This document shows, piece by piece, positions 23,441 to 33,688 of a DNA stretch of 64,000 nucleotides (positions within the stretch are counted from its first letter, which is position 1; each line of letters starts with the position of its first letter). The stretch is from contig RPFO01001075.1 in assembly GCA_009746045.1 (NCBI GenBank), positions 52,501 through 116,500 of the forward strand. The letters run 5' to 3'. The notes beneath the pieces are model-generated. The model saw only the letters and a program-made list of their open reading frames with translations, did no database searches and was not told where the DNA came from. The translations under genes were made by a program, and so were the position numbers. The DNA comes from Mesostigma viride (taxonomy: Eukaryota > Streptophyta > Mesostigmatophyceae > Mesostigmatales > Mesostigmataceae).

Positions 23441-24981
23441 AACAACAACAACCAACAGCCTGGCAACCCTGGTCCATAAGGTGCCTGAGGTGCTTCCAGA
23501 GGGGCACGGACAACTGCCCCAACAACGACTCCCTGGCCAACGTGGATCTCTGCCCGGGCTGCTGGCACGCACGTCATCCCCTGGGGCCTCCAGGCAGCCG
23601 TTGCAACAGGCCTCGCTACCAAATCAATGTGAGTTCTCTCACCTTGTACTCTGAGGATGATGATCTCATTACCATTGGGGATGGCAACCAGGGCATAATT
23701 GATTTTGAGGCAGCAACCTTACTGTCCTCCCAACACCCTGTTCTGGAACCTTACATAAAAGCACTAACCCCTACTGTTGACAACTCCATAGATATCAAGG
23801 AGCTTGCTCATCAGCTGCACCTAGCCATGGGTCATGAAACAGTGGCTGAGGAACTGGCCAGACGGCTGGGGGGTAGTAGCATGGGAAAACAACTCAGGAA
23901 TGCAGTAAAACTGGCTAGACAACACTGTCAAGAATGTCAGTTCAATAGCCCCAAACCTCAAAAATGGCATACTGCAACTCCTTCCACCAATAGGGGCATG
24001 ATAGTGGGGGATGTGATGCACATCAACAAAGATGTCCAACCCTACCTGATCCTAAAAGACTCATGGTCCAGGTTCACAGTAATGGAACCCCTACCTGGCA
24101 TGTCTGCAGGGCAGCTACGTGTTGCACTCATGATTGCTTTACCCAGATTCTACCCAGTTGACAGAATTTTGCTTGATCAACAATTTTCTTGTCTGACTGA
24201 CCTGGAAGGGTGTGAAGCAATAGAGATTGCTGGGCTGGAAGATCATGAGGGTCAGGGGGTCATTGAAAGAACCATCAGATCTGTCAAAACCCTACTAGCC
24301 AAAAATCCTTCCAAGGATGCTACTTCAGGGGTCTATTGTGACAGGGCACTCTGGTGTCATGAAATGTGCACAACCCTAAACATGAGACCTGTCTTGCATG
24401 CCACGTGGGGTGAAGTAATCCCAGCAGGCCTGCAGGCAGGTGTATATCCCCCAGAGGTGATAGCACTGTACAACACTGCACGTGCACAAACCTCAGCAAA
24501 ACTGGCAGAAAAAGATAAAACCCATTCCAGGCCAGTATTCCAAAAAGGTGATCAAGTTCTCTATTACAAGGAAAACAGCTTTGGTAAGGTTGGAACTTGG
24601 CTAGGTCCAGTTACCATCCGTGGATTTACCAAAAACAGCAAGACCGTGGAGGTCAAGCACAATATCAATGGGAAGCGTCACAGGGTGAGCTGTCATAGAA
24701 TTAAGAAGTATTATTCTCCCATGGCAGACGTGCCTGGGGAAGAGTCTTTAAGCATGGACTCACTACTTCTATCTGGCAACTCCAGCATGCCCAGCAGTAG
24801 CTCTGAGCCACCAATTACTGCTGTTGACAGCACCACAGCACCCTCTGTGAACCCTTCCACCCTCAGTGAAGCCAGGCCCACTTCACAACCTGGGGATTGC
24901 TTAACCAGGCACGAGGTAGCTGGGTTGGAAGCATTAGCTCAGCCCCAAGGCACGAACCTGTCTGCCAACCTCCCGCTCTGA
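23440..24981 (+). CDS. Copia family 1 integrase region
   Basis: The frame enters from gag by a shift near the CAA repeat and runs to TGA 24981. It starts with a Cys-rich segment (CLRCFQRGTDNC...CPGC), then a GAG-pre-integrase zinc region (HLAMGHETV...CQECQF). The DDE core follows: GDVMHIN, LLDQQF and DHEGQGVIERTIRS supply the Asp, Asp and Glu. A C-terminal domain with FQKGDQVLYYKE follows. The integrase cuts target DNA and joins the cDNA ends. Here it precedes the protease-like domain, the reverse of normal Copia order. Confidence 0.85.
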   Translation, partial: QQQQPTAWQPWSIRCLRCFQRGTDNCPNNDSLANVDLCPGCWHARHPLGPPGSRCNRPRYQINVSSLTLYSEDDDLITIGDGNQGIIDFEAATLLSSQHPVLEPYIKALTPTVDNSIDIKELAHQLHLAMGHETVAEELARRLGGSSMGKQLRNAVKLARQHCQECQFNSPKPQKWHTATPSTNRGMIVGDVMHINKDVQPYLILKDSWSRFTVMEPLPGMSAGQLRVALMIALPRFYPVDRILLDQQFSCLTDLEGCEAIEIAGLEDHEGQGVIERTIRSVKTLLAKNPSKDATSGVYCDRALWCHEMCTTLNMRPVLHATWGEVIPAGLQAGVYPPEVIALYNTARAQTSAKLAEKDKTHSRPVFQKGDQVLYYKENSFGKVGTWLGPVTIRGFTKNSKTVEVKHNINGKRHRVSCHRIKKYYSPMADVPGEESLSMDSLLLSGNSSMPSSSSEPPITAVDSTTAPSVNPSTLSEARPTSQPGDCLTRHEVAGLEALAQPQGTNLSANLPL

Positions 24982-24988
24982 GGTCAAA

Positions 24989-26425
24989 TTGGCAGTCGCC
25001 TTGCAAGCATTACACAGGTCACATAAGCAACAAGCTGCTGTGGCCGCAGGGTTGGCAAAAGTCTCAGCTGTGTGCACTAGTCAGGACCCCTGGACCCTGG
25101 CAATAGACACTCAGGCACAGGTCAGTGTGATCAGTGCACAAGCCATCCCTGGTCTTGAGATTGCACCTTCATTTTGGGCACGGGTGCAGGATTTCTCAGG
25201 CCAAAGCTCACTGGATGTAGTGGGACAAGTGATGCTCCCTATACTTGGTATTCAGACACCCTTCCAGGTGGTGGAGGGGTACTCTGGTAACACCTTGTTG
25301 GGGGAACCTTTTGTATCCTATCCTGGGGTGCTTATCTCAGCTAATGAGCTCAGTGTCACAGGGGTGGGTGCAGTTCCTCTGGACCACTTTAAAATCCCTC
25401 TCTCCAGTATTGTCCCTGGTATGGATGCTGTCATCAAGGCAGTCAACACTCAGTATGCACCAGGGGAGATCCCTGATCTGGACAAGTTAGTGCACAGCCA
25501 GTTCCTCCATCCCTCAGCCTTTGGGCTGGGTAAGTGGGACATAGCCATGCACTCACCCCACCAAATCTCCCACGTCATACAAGAATGCAAAACACAAAAA
25601 GGGTTTACCAAGTGGCTGATGGCCATTGTCCACCAAGCCAGGCAGGAATGGGTCCTGCCCAACCCCAAAAACCCTCAATACAAACCGCCTGTCACCCCTT
25701 CATGGGACGTGCCAGAGGGAGCCAAAAAGCTCAGATTAAAATTTGTTCTCAAACAAAAACCACAAAAAGTGGGCTCCCCAATCTTCCATGCCAGACCATG
25801 TGTCACAGAATTAAAGGGGACATCCACACTGCCAAAAGGGGAAACATACACACCTGGGCTGCAACAAACCTCACTCAGGATCATGCTCTCCCTATTCCTC
25901 CACAACCTCAATGCAGGCCAAGACTATGTCTGCAAAGCCACTGATATTAAAAGGGCCTTCCTCAGGGGGGACCCAGAAAAGGCTGAATCTGTGTGGAAAG
26001 GGAAGGTGTACGTGGTAGACACCCCAGCTGTGTGGAAACCTTATATTGATGAGCCCCACCTTATCATCAACATTGGGGTGGAAGGGCTTGTCAGTGCCCC
26101 AAAAATTTTCAGAGACTCAGCAGAGGAAGTATTCAAAAAGCTCAAGGCCACGTATGATGACCTGGACCCATGCTTTTTTGTTGTACCCACCCCCTCTGGA
26201 CTGCTGTTCTTTGTGTGGCATGGAGATGACCAACTCATTTGTGGGCCTAGAGCTGAGGTGGAAACCTTTATTCAGCAGGTCCAGGAATCATATGAGATTG
26301 GCAAACAGGTGGAATTGAGCACAACCCCCATCCAGTTCTGTGGCATCATGTTGCAGCTGCACAGGCAGCCAGATCAATGGGTCTGCTCTCTCTCTCCTCC
26401 TGCAGAATATATCAAGATTGTCTAG
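24989..26425 (+). CDS. Copia family 1 retropepsin-like domain plus reverse transcriptase
   Basis: A frame shift separates this from the integrase frame. A retropepsin-like fold comes first: WTLAIDTQAQVSVI (catalytic Asp codon at 25106), DFSG, then LPILGIQTPF and LLGEPFV. The motif is D-T-Q-A, not D-S/T-G-A. The RT follows, with ATDIKRAFLRGD holding the first catalytic Asp and FFVWHGDDQLI (HGDD, 26219-26230) at the place of YVDD. The frame stops at 26425, just after AEYIKIV. The expected sequence continues in another frame (GKLGWWSAICGAPLAVISRV), so a frame shift breaks the RT C-terminus. Confidence 0.88.
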   Translation: MAVALQALHRSHKQQAAVAAGLAKVSAVCTSQDPWTLAIDTQAQVSVISAQAIPGLEIAPSFWARVQDFSGQSSLDVVGQVMLPILGIQTPFQVVEGYSGNTLLGEPFVSYPGVLISANELSVTGVGAVPLDHFKIPLSSIVPGMDAVIKAVNTQYAPGEIPDLDKLVHSQFLHPSAFGLGKWDIAMHSPHQISHVIQECKTQKGFTKWLMAIVHQARQEWVLPNPKNPQYKPPVTPSWDVPEGAKKLRLKFVLKQKPQKVGSPIFHARPCVTELKGTSTLPKGETYTPGLQQTSLRIMLSLFLHNLNAGQDYVCKATDIKRAFLRGDPEKAESVWKGKVYVVDTPAVWKPYIDEPHLIINIGVEGLVSAPKIFRDSAEEVFKKLKATYDDLDPCFFVVPTPSGLLFFVWHGDDQLICGPRAEVETFIQQVQESYEIGKQVELSTTPIQFCGIMLQLHRQPDQWVCSLSPPAEYIKIV

Positions 26426-27149
26426 ATCTGCTGCATCACACCTGCCTCCCCTTACACATGTGTGCCACTGTTCAGGGCAAACTGGGGTGGTGGTCAGCCA
26501 TCTGTGGGGCTCCCTTAGCTGTCATCAGCAGGGTCACCCATGATGTTCTAGTCAAATCAAATGCAGTCACATCAGGAAGTTGATCCATGACTGTCCCCCC
26601 CTCATCCTCCATGGCCTGAATCTGATGGAAGACATCCACATCCAATGTGTCATGGACAGCTCCATGGAGAGCAGAACAATCAATCAGATGGGGGCACGGG
26701 AATCAGGGCTGTTTTTTCTCACCAACAGGTCAGATTACATGTCCCTCACTTCCTGGTACAGCAGGCTACACCGCAGAAAACCTGGCAGCAGCAACTCAGC
26801 TGAATGTCGTGCTGTGGTGTCTGCTGCATTGCATGCTCGTTCCCTGCAGCACATGCTCACCTGGCTACAAACCCAGGCAGGCAGCACATGCAATGTCATC
26901 TCACATCTCTATACTGACAGCCAATCTGTGATCAGTTTTCTAACCAAGAAATCTGTTTCTGCTGCTGTCCACACTGACTTGGATTGGGTGATCCTCAAAC
27001 AGGAGGCCACCTATTTTTCCAGCTGGACTCATGTGGATGATGAGGACAACCCAGCAGACGCTCTCACGAAGCTGCGGGATGCTGCTGGCCAACAGTACCA
27101 GCTCCTCTTTCAGAACATGAACCCCTATGATATCAGAGTCAGTGTTTGA
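26426..27149 (+). CDS. Copia family 1 RT end and RNase H
   Basis: The RT thumb continues in a shifted frame to about 26580. From there one frame to TGA 27149 encodes the RNase H domain: SWYSRLHRRKPGSSNSAECR, LYTDSQSVISFL with catalytic Asp at codon 26916, and the Copia hallmark NPADALTKL near the end. It degrades the RNA strand of the hybrid during reverse transcription. Confidence 0.85.
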
Positions 27150-27523
27150 ATAAATGACTGGCCATAGCACAGTACACAACCACCACACCCCCTTACCACA
27201 GCGATAGCTGCTGGGCGCCATAAAATTCAACACATTCGTTGTGGGGTGTGAGTGCTGGCTAGGTCAGATTTGTATCCATTTGCAGCTTGAGGACACAAGC
27301 TTTGTATCCATTTACTTAATGTGTGCTTCAGTAACTGGCCAAACCAGCCAGCTGTGTACACCTTATTTAATGTGCAATATAACACCTGGCCAGAACAGCC
27401 AGCTGTAACCAACCTGGCTCAACCAGCCATGTCTCTTTTGTACCCCTAATCAACTTAAAAACAATAACAATAATGTTGGGGGTGCAGACCTGCATTAAGA
27501 AATAAATAATAAAACAATACTGG

Positions 27524-27996
27524 AGTTAGTCTCCATGCTTTGCTGTAGACTAAGTCTCAAAGGCATTGTGAATACAACGTATGAATAAGCCTTGTAAACC
27601 TACGTTGGTATGTGAATATAAATACCACGTGGGCTATGCAGATAGGAATGCTAGTCGAGTCGCATACGTTTCCCTAGATAGGTACTTTGGGTACTGAGGT
27701 ACGTGACAGATGTCAGTACCCAGTATACGTAGTGTCCTGTCATTGGACGGTACTAGAGTATCCTAGATAGGGACCGTACTGCAGCGTGCATTGATCTGTG
27801 ATCGCACGATGCAGTGACTAGACTGCTACCTGTCATCGTGTGGCCTCGGGCCAACGGTCTGCACCCAACGGTCACTGGCGGCGCAGCCGGTGAGAGGAAC
27901 GTTGATAAAGGGTAAACCTATTTTCTAATGAACCAAGCAATTCATTGCTCACAGCCTTCAGTGTTCTCAAGCAATATATCCCACCGCAATCTAACT
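27524..27996 (+). repeat. 3' LTR of Copia family 1
   Basis: 473 bp, identical to the 5' LTR by eye except for A in place of T near the right end (GCAATCTAACT against GCATTCTAACT). Confidence 0.93.
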
Positions 27997-28001
27997 TTAG
28001 C

Positions 28002-28758
28002 TCATCGTCTTCGACATTCGAGCATTTGGTTTGCATTTCTCTCGCCCTATGTTGCTAATTTTGCCATGGCTGGACTCTCGCAAGTACAGTGGCCCGCGCA
28101 CCTTGCACCTACAAACCTAACTAAGTTCAAGCCAACTTTTATTTCCTAGCCCTAGGCACAAGGCAAACATTTTTCCCGCGGGCGGGGAAGTAACGCAATT
28201 TGTAGCAAAATGCGCGAAAAACTACCTCATTCTCCGTGGGACCACCCTGTACTTAACAACACGGATTCTTGTCGGCTGCAGCACAGCTACTCATGATGCG
28301 TCATGCTGACCAGCAGGCGTCCAAATTAGAGTTTCGGATGGATAATTGACATGCACAAGCATAGAGTGTGTGTGACTCATGTTGCACAACACGGTAAACG
28401 TTGGGATATGGGCCAGGAAGGGATGGCGACTGGGGGTACTGTTCGTTTGTAGATGTGATGCAGGAATATTTACAAGCTGTGTGGCATGCACCCGTCCATC
28501 CAGCTCATGGCCTGCAAGCTTTAATTTCATAGCACAACCTCTCCTATGTATTGCATCTCCCAGCAGCTGCATAGTCCGCCTGGCAGTCCATGTCACAGCC
28601 TGCTGCGTGCAGGTATCCTGGATGGCCGTCTTACGCCAACAACTCAAGCAGCTGCGTCTGATCCAAAATCTGATGCAAATCACATTTCTTTGAATCTAAT
28701 GCAACTACTATATGTAATGCTCTTCCCTGTTCCCTCCACAAACTGCCTGTGGCCGCAG
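28002..28758. other. Carbonic anhydrase intron 1, part right of the LTR element
   Basis: Follows the second TTAGC and ends in the GGCCGCAG acceptor at 28758. No exon-like frame with family motifs was seen. Confidence 0.65.
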
Positions 28759-28985
28759 GGCGTCATGTTCCACTACTCGTCCACCGTCGACAACTTGTTC
28801 CTGCAGCCGCTGCTGGACCTGGCCTTCACGCTGGCCAACCGGACTGACTGCTCCCCCCAGGTGGCCACGTGCTCCATGCCGCTGGAGGCCACGCCCTCCC
28901 TGTACCACCCCGACTTTGCCCGCATGGTCGCGGAAAACGGCAGCTACTACGCCTACGACGGCAGCCTGACCACCCCCCTTGCTCT
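28759..28985 (+). pseudogene. Alpha carbonic anhydrase, exon 2, truncated at a LINE junction
   Basis: Starts in phase 0 after GGCCGCAG with GVMFHYSS, continues through LLDLAF and ARMVAENGSYYAYDGSLTTP, and so carries the substrate-pocket Thr pair of alpha enzymes (SLTTPPC in the family). The frame reads TTP then Leu-Ala. One more C in the C6 run would give TTPPCS, so a one-base loss has shifted it. From about 28986 the DNA is clearly LINE on the opposite strand. The C-terminal third of the enzyme is not found downstream. Either the gene was cut by the LINE or a deletion, or the real exon ends just here with a donor I cannot see. The first reading is more likely. Confidence 0.78.
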
Positions 28986-30040
28986 GATGCGGGTGTTGAT
29001 GTCGTCGGCCGTGGAGGGAAGCCAGCTGCCAAGGAGCTTGAAGCGAGTCGCCGGGGGGACGGGGCTGCCGTCCAGCAAGAGGAGGGTGGGTGGCTGGGTG
29101 CATGGGGCTATCCCATGCAGCAGCTAGGGAAGCCGATGGCCATGACCTCCGTTTTAATTCTTGCTGATCATAAGCCCCACCGCCCGCGCTTCCAGTGCCT
29201 AAGCTGTCTAGCCAGAGTTGGGCTGACTCCGGAGTTTCCACGACCGTCGTGTCATCAGCGTAGATCAGATCGCTCAGTCGGTAGGGTGCCGGGTCAACCC
29301 CGCCGTAGCTGGCGTACTCCGTGACCTCGATCCCCGGCGGCCGGCGCCCCTCCACCCGGGTGAAGCGCTACTAAGCGGGCTTGTGCAGGCCATGCACATA
29401 TTAATATAGTCCACCATAATGATGAATAGATATGGGGAGAGCATACAGCCCAGCCACACCCCGGTGGGCCGCAGGGGGAACGCCGGAGTGACGCCGTCGG
29501 CGGCCGGTACGGACCTGGGCTTGGGACCCTTCATAGAAAGTTCTGGCGGATGATCGATCTCAACGATGTACGATGGGACACGGAACAGGTGAAGGACCAC
29601 CCACCGGGCGTCCCATATAACCGTATCGAATGCCTTGTCTCCTCGGTATCGAATGCCTTGGTGTAATCCACGAAGATCAATAGCGATGCATGGCAAGAGG
29701 CCGGGGGCCAGGCGGCCCACTAGTTCCTCGATCAGGCGGCGCGCGGTAATAATGGTGACCATAACACAATTGCGACCAACACGGAAGCCGATCTTGGACT
29801 CACCTAGGTGGGGATCGAGGCTGGCGCGCATGCGGTTCAGCATGCAGGAGACGCATGAAGACTTTCAGCACGCAGCTTTGGAGGCATACGCCGCGGTAGT
29901 TGCCGGTATCCGCGGCGGACCCCTTGCCCTTGTAGAGCATGACCCGGACAGCTGTCTTCCAATACGTCGGCGGGGGGAGGCCATCTCGTAGAATCCGGTT
30001 GCAAACACCCCGGAGGAAAGGCTCAAGCTCAGGCATAGAT
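28986..30040 (-). mobile_element. LINE fragment, RT domain, truncated at both ends
   Basis: On the - strand: YWKTAVRVMLYKGKG and GNYRGVCLQSCVLK (N-terminal RT motifs, about 30036-29850), then CMLSPYLFIIMVDYIN and LSDLIYADDTTVV (catalytic YADD). It ends inside the RT C-terminal linker where the related LINE at 49681-51192 reads TRIALAWAK. Loss of the 3' half is unusual, since target-primed insertion normally loses the 5' end. A later deletion that also removed the end of the carbonic anhydrase gene would explain both. Stops and shifts are present. Confidence 0.85.
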
Positions 30041-31064
30041 CTCCATGTACATGTAAGCCTCCTACAGGCTCTATACCAGCTGATTCACGAGTTTCATTTA
30101 GCCATGTACATTAAAATTAAATGTACATGTGTGCCTACTATGATCGATGTGCCACACTCCAGATGATGCCTAGCTTTATCTAGTTATGCTGTGTCCATGC
30201 AGAGAGCTGCTCTCTGCTAGCTGAGATGCCACGCTCTAGCTCTTGTATCGGCTATGCTGATCTTCCCCACCTATCTATGACGGGCTCCCCTTAGCTCGGG
30301 TGTTGCCCGAGACTCTGGGGGGTGCAGGTGCCCTGGTGCACCTACTAGAGCAAGTGTTGTTTACATTCCCACCCTTGCAGGAAGTAGCTTAGAATGTATT
30401 ATAGGCCATATGCCCCATCTCAAGGGCTATGTGCTACATATACTCCCTACGGAGTTATGTTCATAATGAATTAATCCCAACTCCCTTGGGAGTATTCTGA
30501 TTCCCTTGGGAGTATATATACGTAACACATGGCCCTGAGCACATCAATAGCATATCAATCATAGCAAAAGCATATATCAAAGCCATGAGGTAGCCATGGC
30601 TGCCGGCGGAGCTCATAACTTTCACACTTGCTTCCAAGGGCACCAAACTAATGCGGCCGTGAGTATCACAACCGCTTCGTCTAATTAGTTATTTCTAAGA
30701 CGCACATGCTGATATATTTTCCCGAAGCTCTTACGCGATATATCATGACGAGAAAACGCTTGGCTCTACGCAACGTGGCCTGGCGGCTGCGCTAAGCCCT
30801 GAAAATACGTCTGCAGCTCCGGTTGCAGCAATTCGCCCTCGATCAGGCTCGGAATTAAGGCAGCGGTGACACTAGTTGAGCACTGGTGGTCGCCCAGGTC
30901 CCTCCCCGGCTTGCCTTGCCCTCGATCGGCTTCGCCTGAGCGCCCAAGCGCAGTCGCCCTCCATGGCGACCCCAGCTGGTCCGAGCACGACTTTGACATC
31001 GACAGGTTATTTTCCACCTTTGACGTCAACCGGCCCTGCTATTTTCAAGTTGCTAATTATATTC
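30041..31064. other. Repeat-rich intergenic DNA, no gene supported
   Basis: Contains small perfect hairpins (for example CTCGGG-tgttg-CCCGAG near 30296, and ACTCCCTTGGGAGT repeated near 30480-30510). It also holds one copy of a dispersed repeat (30583-30760) that recurs at 31350-31515. A short + frame at 30866-31102 has no recognisable motif. Confidence 0.4.
30583..30760 (+). repeat. Diverged direct repeat, copy 1
   Basis: Shares GGTAGCCATGGCTG, CGGCGGAGCTCATAACT, GACGCACATGCTGATATA and TTTTCCCGAAGCT-type blocks, in order, with 31350-31515. The copies differ by substitutions and small indels, so the duplication is old or the family is dispersed. Confidence 0.7.
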
Positions 31065-31306
31065 GAGGCGTTTTGATGAGTAGTGTAGTTAGGATTTTCT
31101 AGACTAGATAGCTTAGAGTTAGGTTAGTTCGATGACGCGGCTTCCTCCACTCCACCCATTAAATTAAAATTAAATTAAATTATAACATGCCTCCGTTGGA
31201 GATCATGTAGCACATAATAATCCTGGATGGATGGGTGGAGTGGAGGACCAGTCCACCCGCCACCCATCCATCAAGGAATATGCATGCTACATGATCTCCC
31301 AACGGA
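31065..31306. repeat. Fold-back cluster of LINE 3' tails
   Basis: 31065-31162 on + matches the 3' untranslated end of the LINE at 49681-51192 (GGCGTTTTGATGAGTAGTG onward). It is followed by an inverted tail, and then again by one in the + direction. About 31193-31241 and 31258-31306 are imperfect inverted repeats of each other (about 48 bp arms, CCTCCGTTGGAGATCATGTA against its complement) around a short spacer. Confidence 0.7.
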
Positions 31307-31349
31307 TGAGGGAGATACATGATGATCTTCCTCCCCCGTCCATCAACAC

Positions 31350-31515
31350 GAGCCACGAGCCACAAGGTAGCCATGGCTGACGGCGGAGCTCATAACTCTC
31401 ACGTTTGAGCACCGAATTTAGCCGTGAATATCACAATCGACGCGTCTTTTTACGACGCACATGCTGATATAATTTTCCGAGGCTATTACGCAGTATATTA
31501 TATACGATGAGCTGT
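31350..31515 (+). repeat. Diverged direct repeat, copy 2
   Basis: Second copy of the unit at 30583-30760, lying directly after the LINE-tail fold-back. The two copies bracket it. Confidence 0.7.
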
Positions 31516-31744
31516 TACGTCGCGTAACAATTCGTTGTAGTTACGGACGTAAATTAGGTCTTTTGCCTCGGTTGTCCCTAGGTTTACGTGTAGCTCCTAC
31601 CGGGACACTATTGTCCTCGTAACAGTACTGTGGTACATTGGGTGCCTTTGGGCGCCGCGCCGCGTACTTTACTAGTGGTCCTTATCCTTTGGTAGAATGT
31701 AGTGGACCAGCGTGCATCTGTATCTGTGCCGGTGCATCTGTAGG

Positions 31745-33502
31745 CAGAGTGAGATCATACGCCGTATAATACGGTATAATACGGTATAATACGTAATACG
31801 CTGGCTTTTAGCGTATGATTTTTCATACGTAATACGTTTTAGCGCATAATGACGTATAATACCGTATAATACCGTATAATGCCGTGTTTTCCGCGTTTTT
31901 TTTACGTTTTGCGCGGCTAGGATGCCAGAACGACAGGGCAACGATTTGAAGCCACAGATTTCGTATCTCTACTATAAGTACTGACCCGTCTGAACTTTCA
32001 CAATTCGACGCGATCTTATTTTGACATTGTGGTGCACAGTGCGCGCACCGTGCGGAGGTGGCCATGGCGACGTGCGTTCCGTTAAAATATGGCTAATCCG
32101 GCGGGCGACAGGCGAAAAAATTAAGCCGATGGTTAAAAGTGATGTTCTATTATGATGTTTCATAGCAAGATCTGCACTATTTGCAAATTCGCTGCCTTTG
32201 TTGGTACAGATTTGGACGGGGGTCTCATCCAACGTCAATTTGGCCGCGATGAATAATCTAGCATGTGTGCCTGCGACGGTAGAACTCGACATTCGTGGGT
32301 TAGTTTGATGCAGCAAGAGCCGTTTAGTAACGGACACCATGAAAATAACCTAAGCATCTTCGATCTGCGGCCATTTCCTGTCATTTCTAAAATGATCTCG
32401 TTCAGGCCTGCGCGATCCGCGGTTAATCCATCCATGGCTGGCTGGCTTTTCTTGCGCGCCTGGGTAGGAAATAATGCCGGCCGTGGTACGGTACGTTGAT
32501 TTGCCGCATGTCACCGCCCAGTCTGTTTGCGCTCTTAATGAACCTGGCATGAAACTTTTTGCGCCGTTTCTGGGTTTTTCTCGCTATTTTGTTCTCCACT
32601 TGTTGCAGTTGTGCTATCAGATTTTCCGCAGCTTTCAATGGTTTTCCTTACGCTGCGTATGCCATGCTTCCTAAAGCTACCCAGAATTGATCGGGCAGTT
32701 ATCTGGCTTTGCTACGCTTCCTGTATGGAGGTTTTCACACGGTAGACATTCTATATTGCGTAGTCAAGGACCCTAGCTGCCTGGGAGCGGCATCACCGTT
32801 GCAAGGAGCTGGCGAGCTCATAGACGCCTGTCATGCTCTTCAGCCTGCTGGAAAACAAGGTTGTTGTATGGAAGGTGAGAATATGTGAGTTACTTATCAC
32901 ATCCCCACCTGTTTAGCCTCCGTGGTTCCCCAACGGGGACACGAGATTAATTAATATTAATTAATTAATTCAGTTAATTAATTAATTAATGCACACCACG
33001 AGTCACACACCTGTAGTCACATGCAGCTCAGTATATTCACATAGCATCGCACCATGCAAACATACTACATGCATTAATTGTATACTACTGTAGTATTTGC
33101 GTGCATGCACAGCCACATATATATATTAAAATATATAATTACTTGCATCAAAGTGAAGGCACCCAAGTAAACATAACCAATATAAAGCCACATATATACA
33201 CATACACACAATTATGCATGCGCACGTTTACATTCTCAGTATTACATGCAATACATCGATCGTGTCCACAATATCCACCGTATAGAGTATAGCCGAGGGT
33301 AGGGCAACCTTGGATTATGTCCAAAACAGTGTTAAAAACATGTATGTGGATTGATGGTGGGTGTCTTAAAATGTGTAAAATCAGAGTATTCTGAGTGTGT
33401 CCGTACGAAAACGTATAATACCGTATTATACCGTATTATACCGTATTATACATTATACTCCACCGTGACCGTATAACGCGTATAACGTACGATCTCACTC
33501 TG
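31745..33502. mobile_element. hAT-like DNA transposon, 1758 bp, non-autonomous
   Basis: Terminal inverted repeats CAGAGTGAGATCATACG and, reading inward from the right, CAGAGTGAGATCGTACG match at 16 of 17 positions. They are flanked by a perfect 8-bp direct repeat TCTGTAGG (31737-31744 and 33503-33510). An 8-bp duplication and a CAGAG start are hallmarks of hAT elements. Both subterminal regions carry repeated GTATAATACG-type palindromes (31768-31880 and 33413-33470), plausible transposase sites. Short - strand frames (for example 32423-32638) show no hAT transposase signature, so the element is probably mobilised in trans. Confidence 0.88.
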
Positions 33503-33688
33503 TCTGTAGGCGAGGGCCATGTCGGCCCGAGCGTGTTGGACCGTTGGTGACCATTTATGCACGTTCTACCCCTCGTGTGTTCACTCGGCGTGTGTTAAAT
33601 GAATTAACACATATAGGCTTGGGTCATGGCAGTGTAGTTGTGTTTCCTTCCTCTATTCCTGGAGTAAACGGGTTGCCGTAAATGGCTT

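Larger units (their letters stand above)
20383..27996 (+). mobile_element. Copia-type LTR retrotransposon, family 1, in the carbonic anhydrase intron
   Basis: Direct 473-bp LTRs (20383-20855 and 27524-27996) differ at only one base that I could see. They are flanked by a perfect 5-bp duplication TTAGC (20378-20382 and 27997-28001). The LTR ends are AGTTAG...CTAACT, an inverted repeat that is not the usual TG...CA. The internal order on + is gag, integrase, retropepsin-like domain, RT, RNase H. Several frame shifts interrupt the coding region. The near-identical LTRs imply a recent insertion, so the dead coding frames are noteworthy. Confidence 0.95.
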
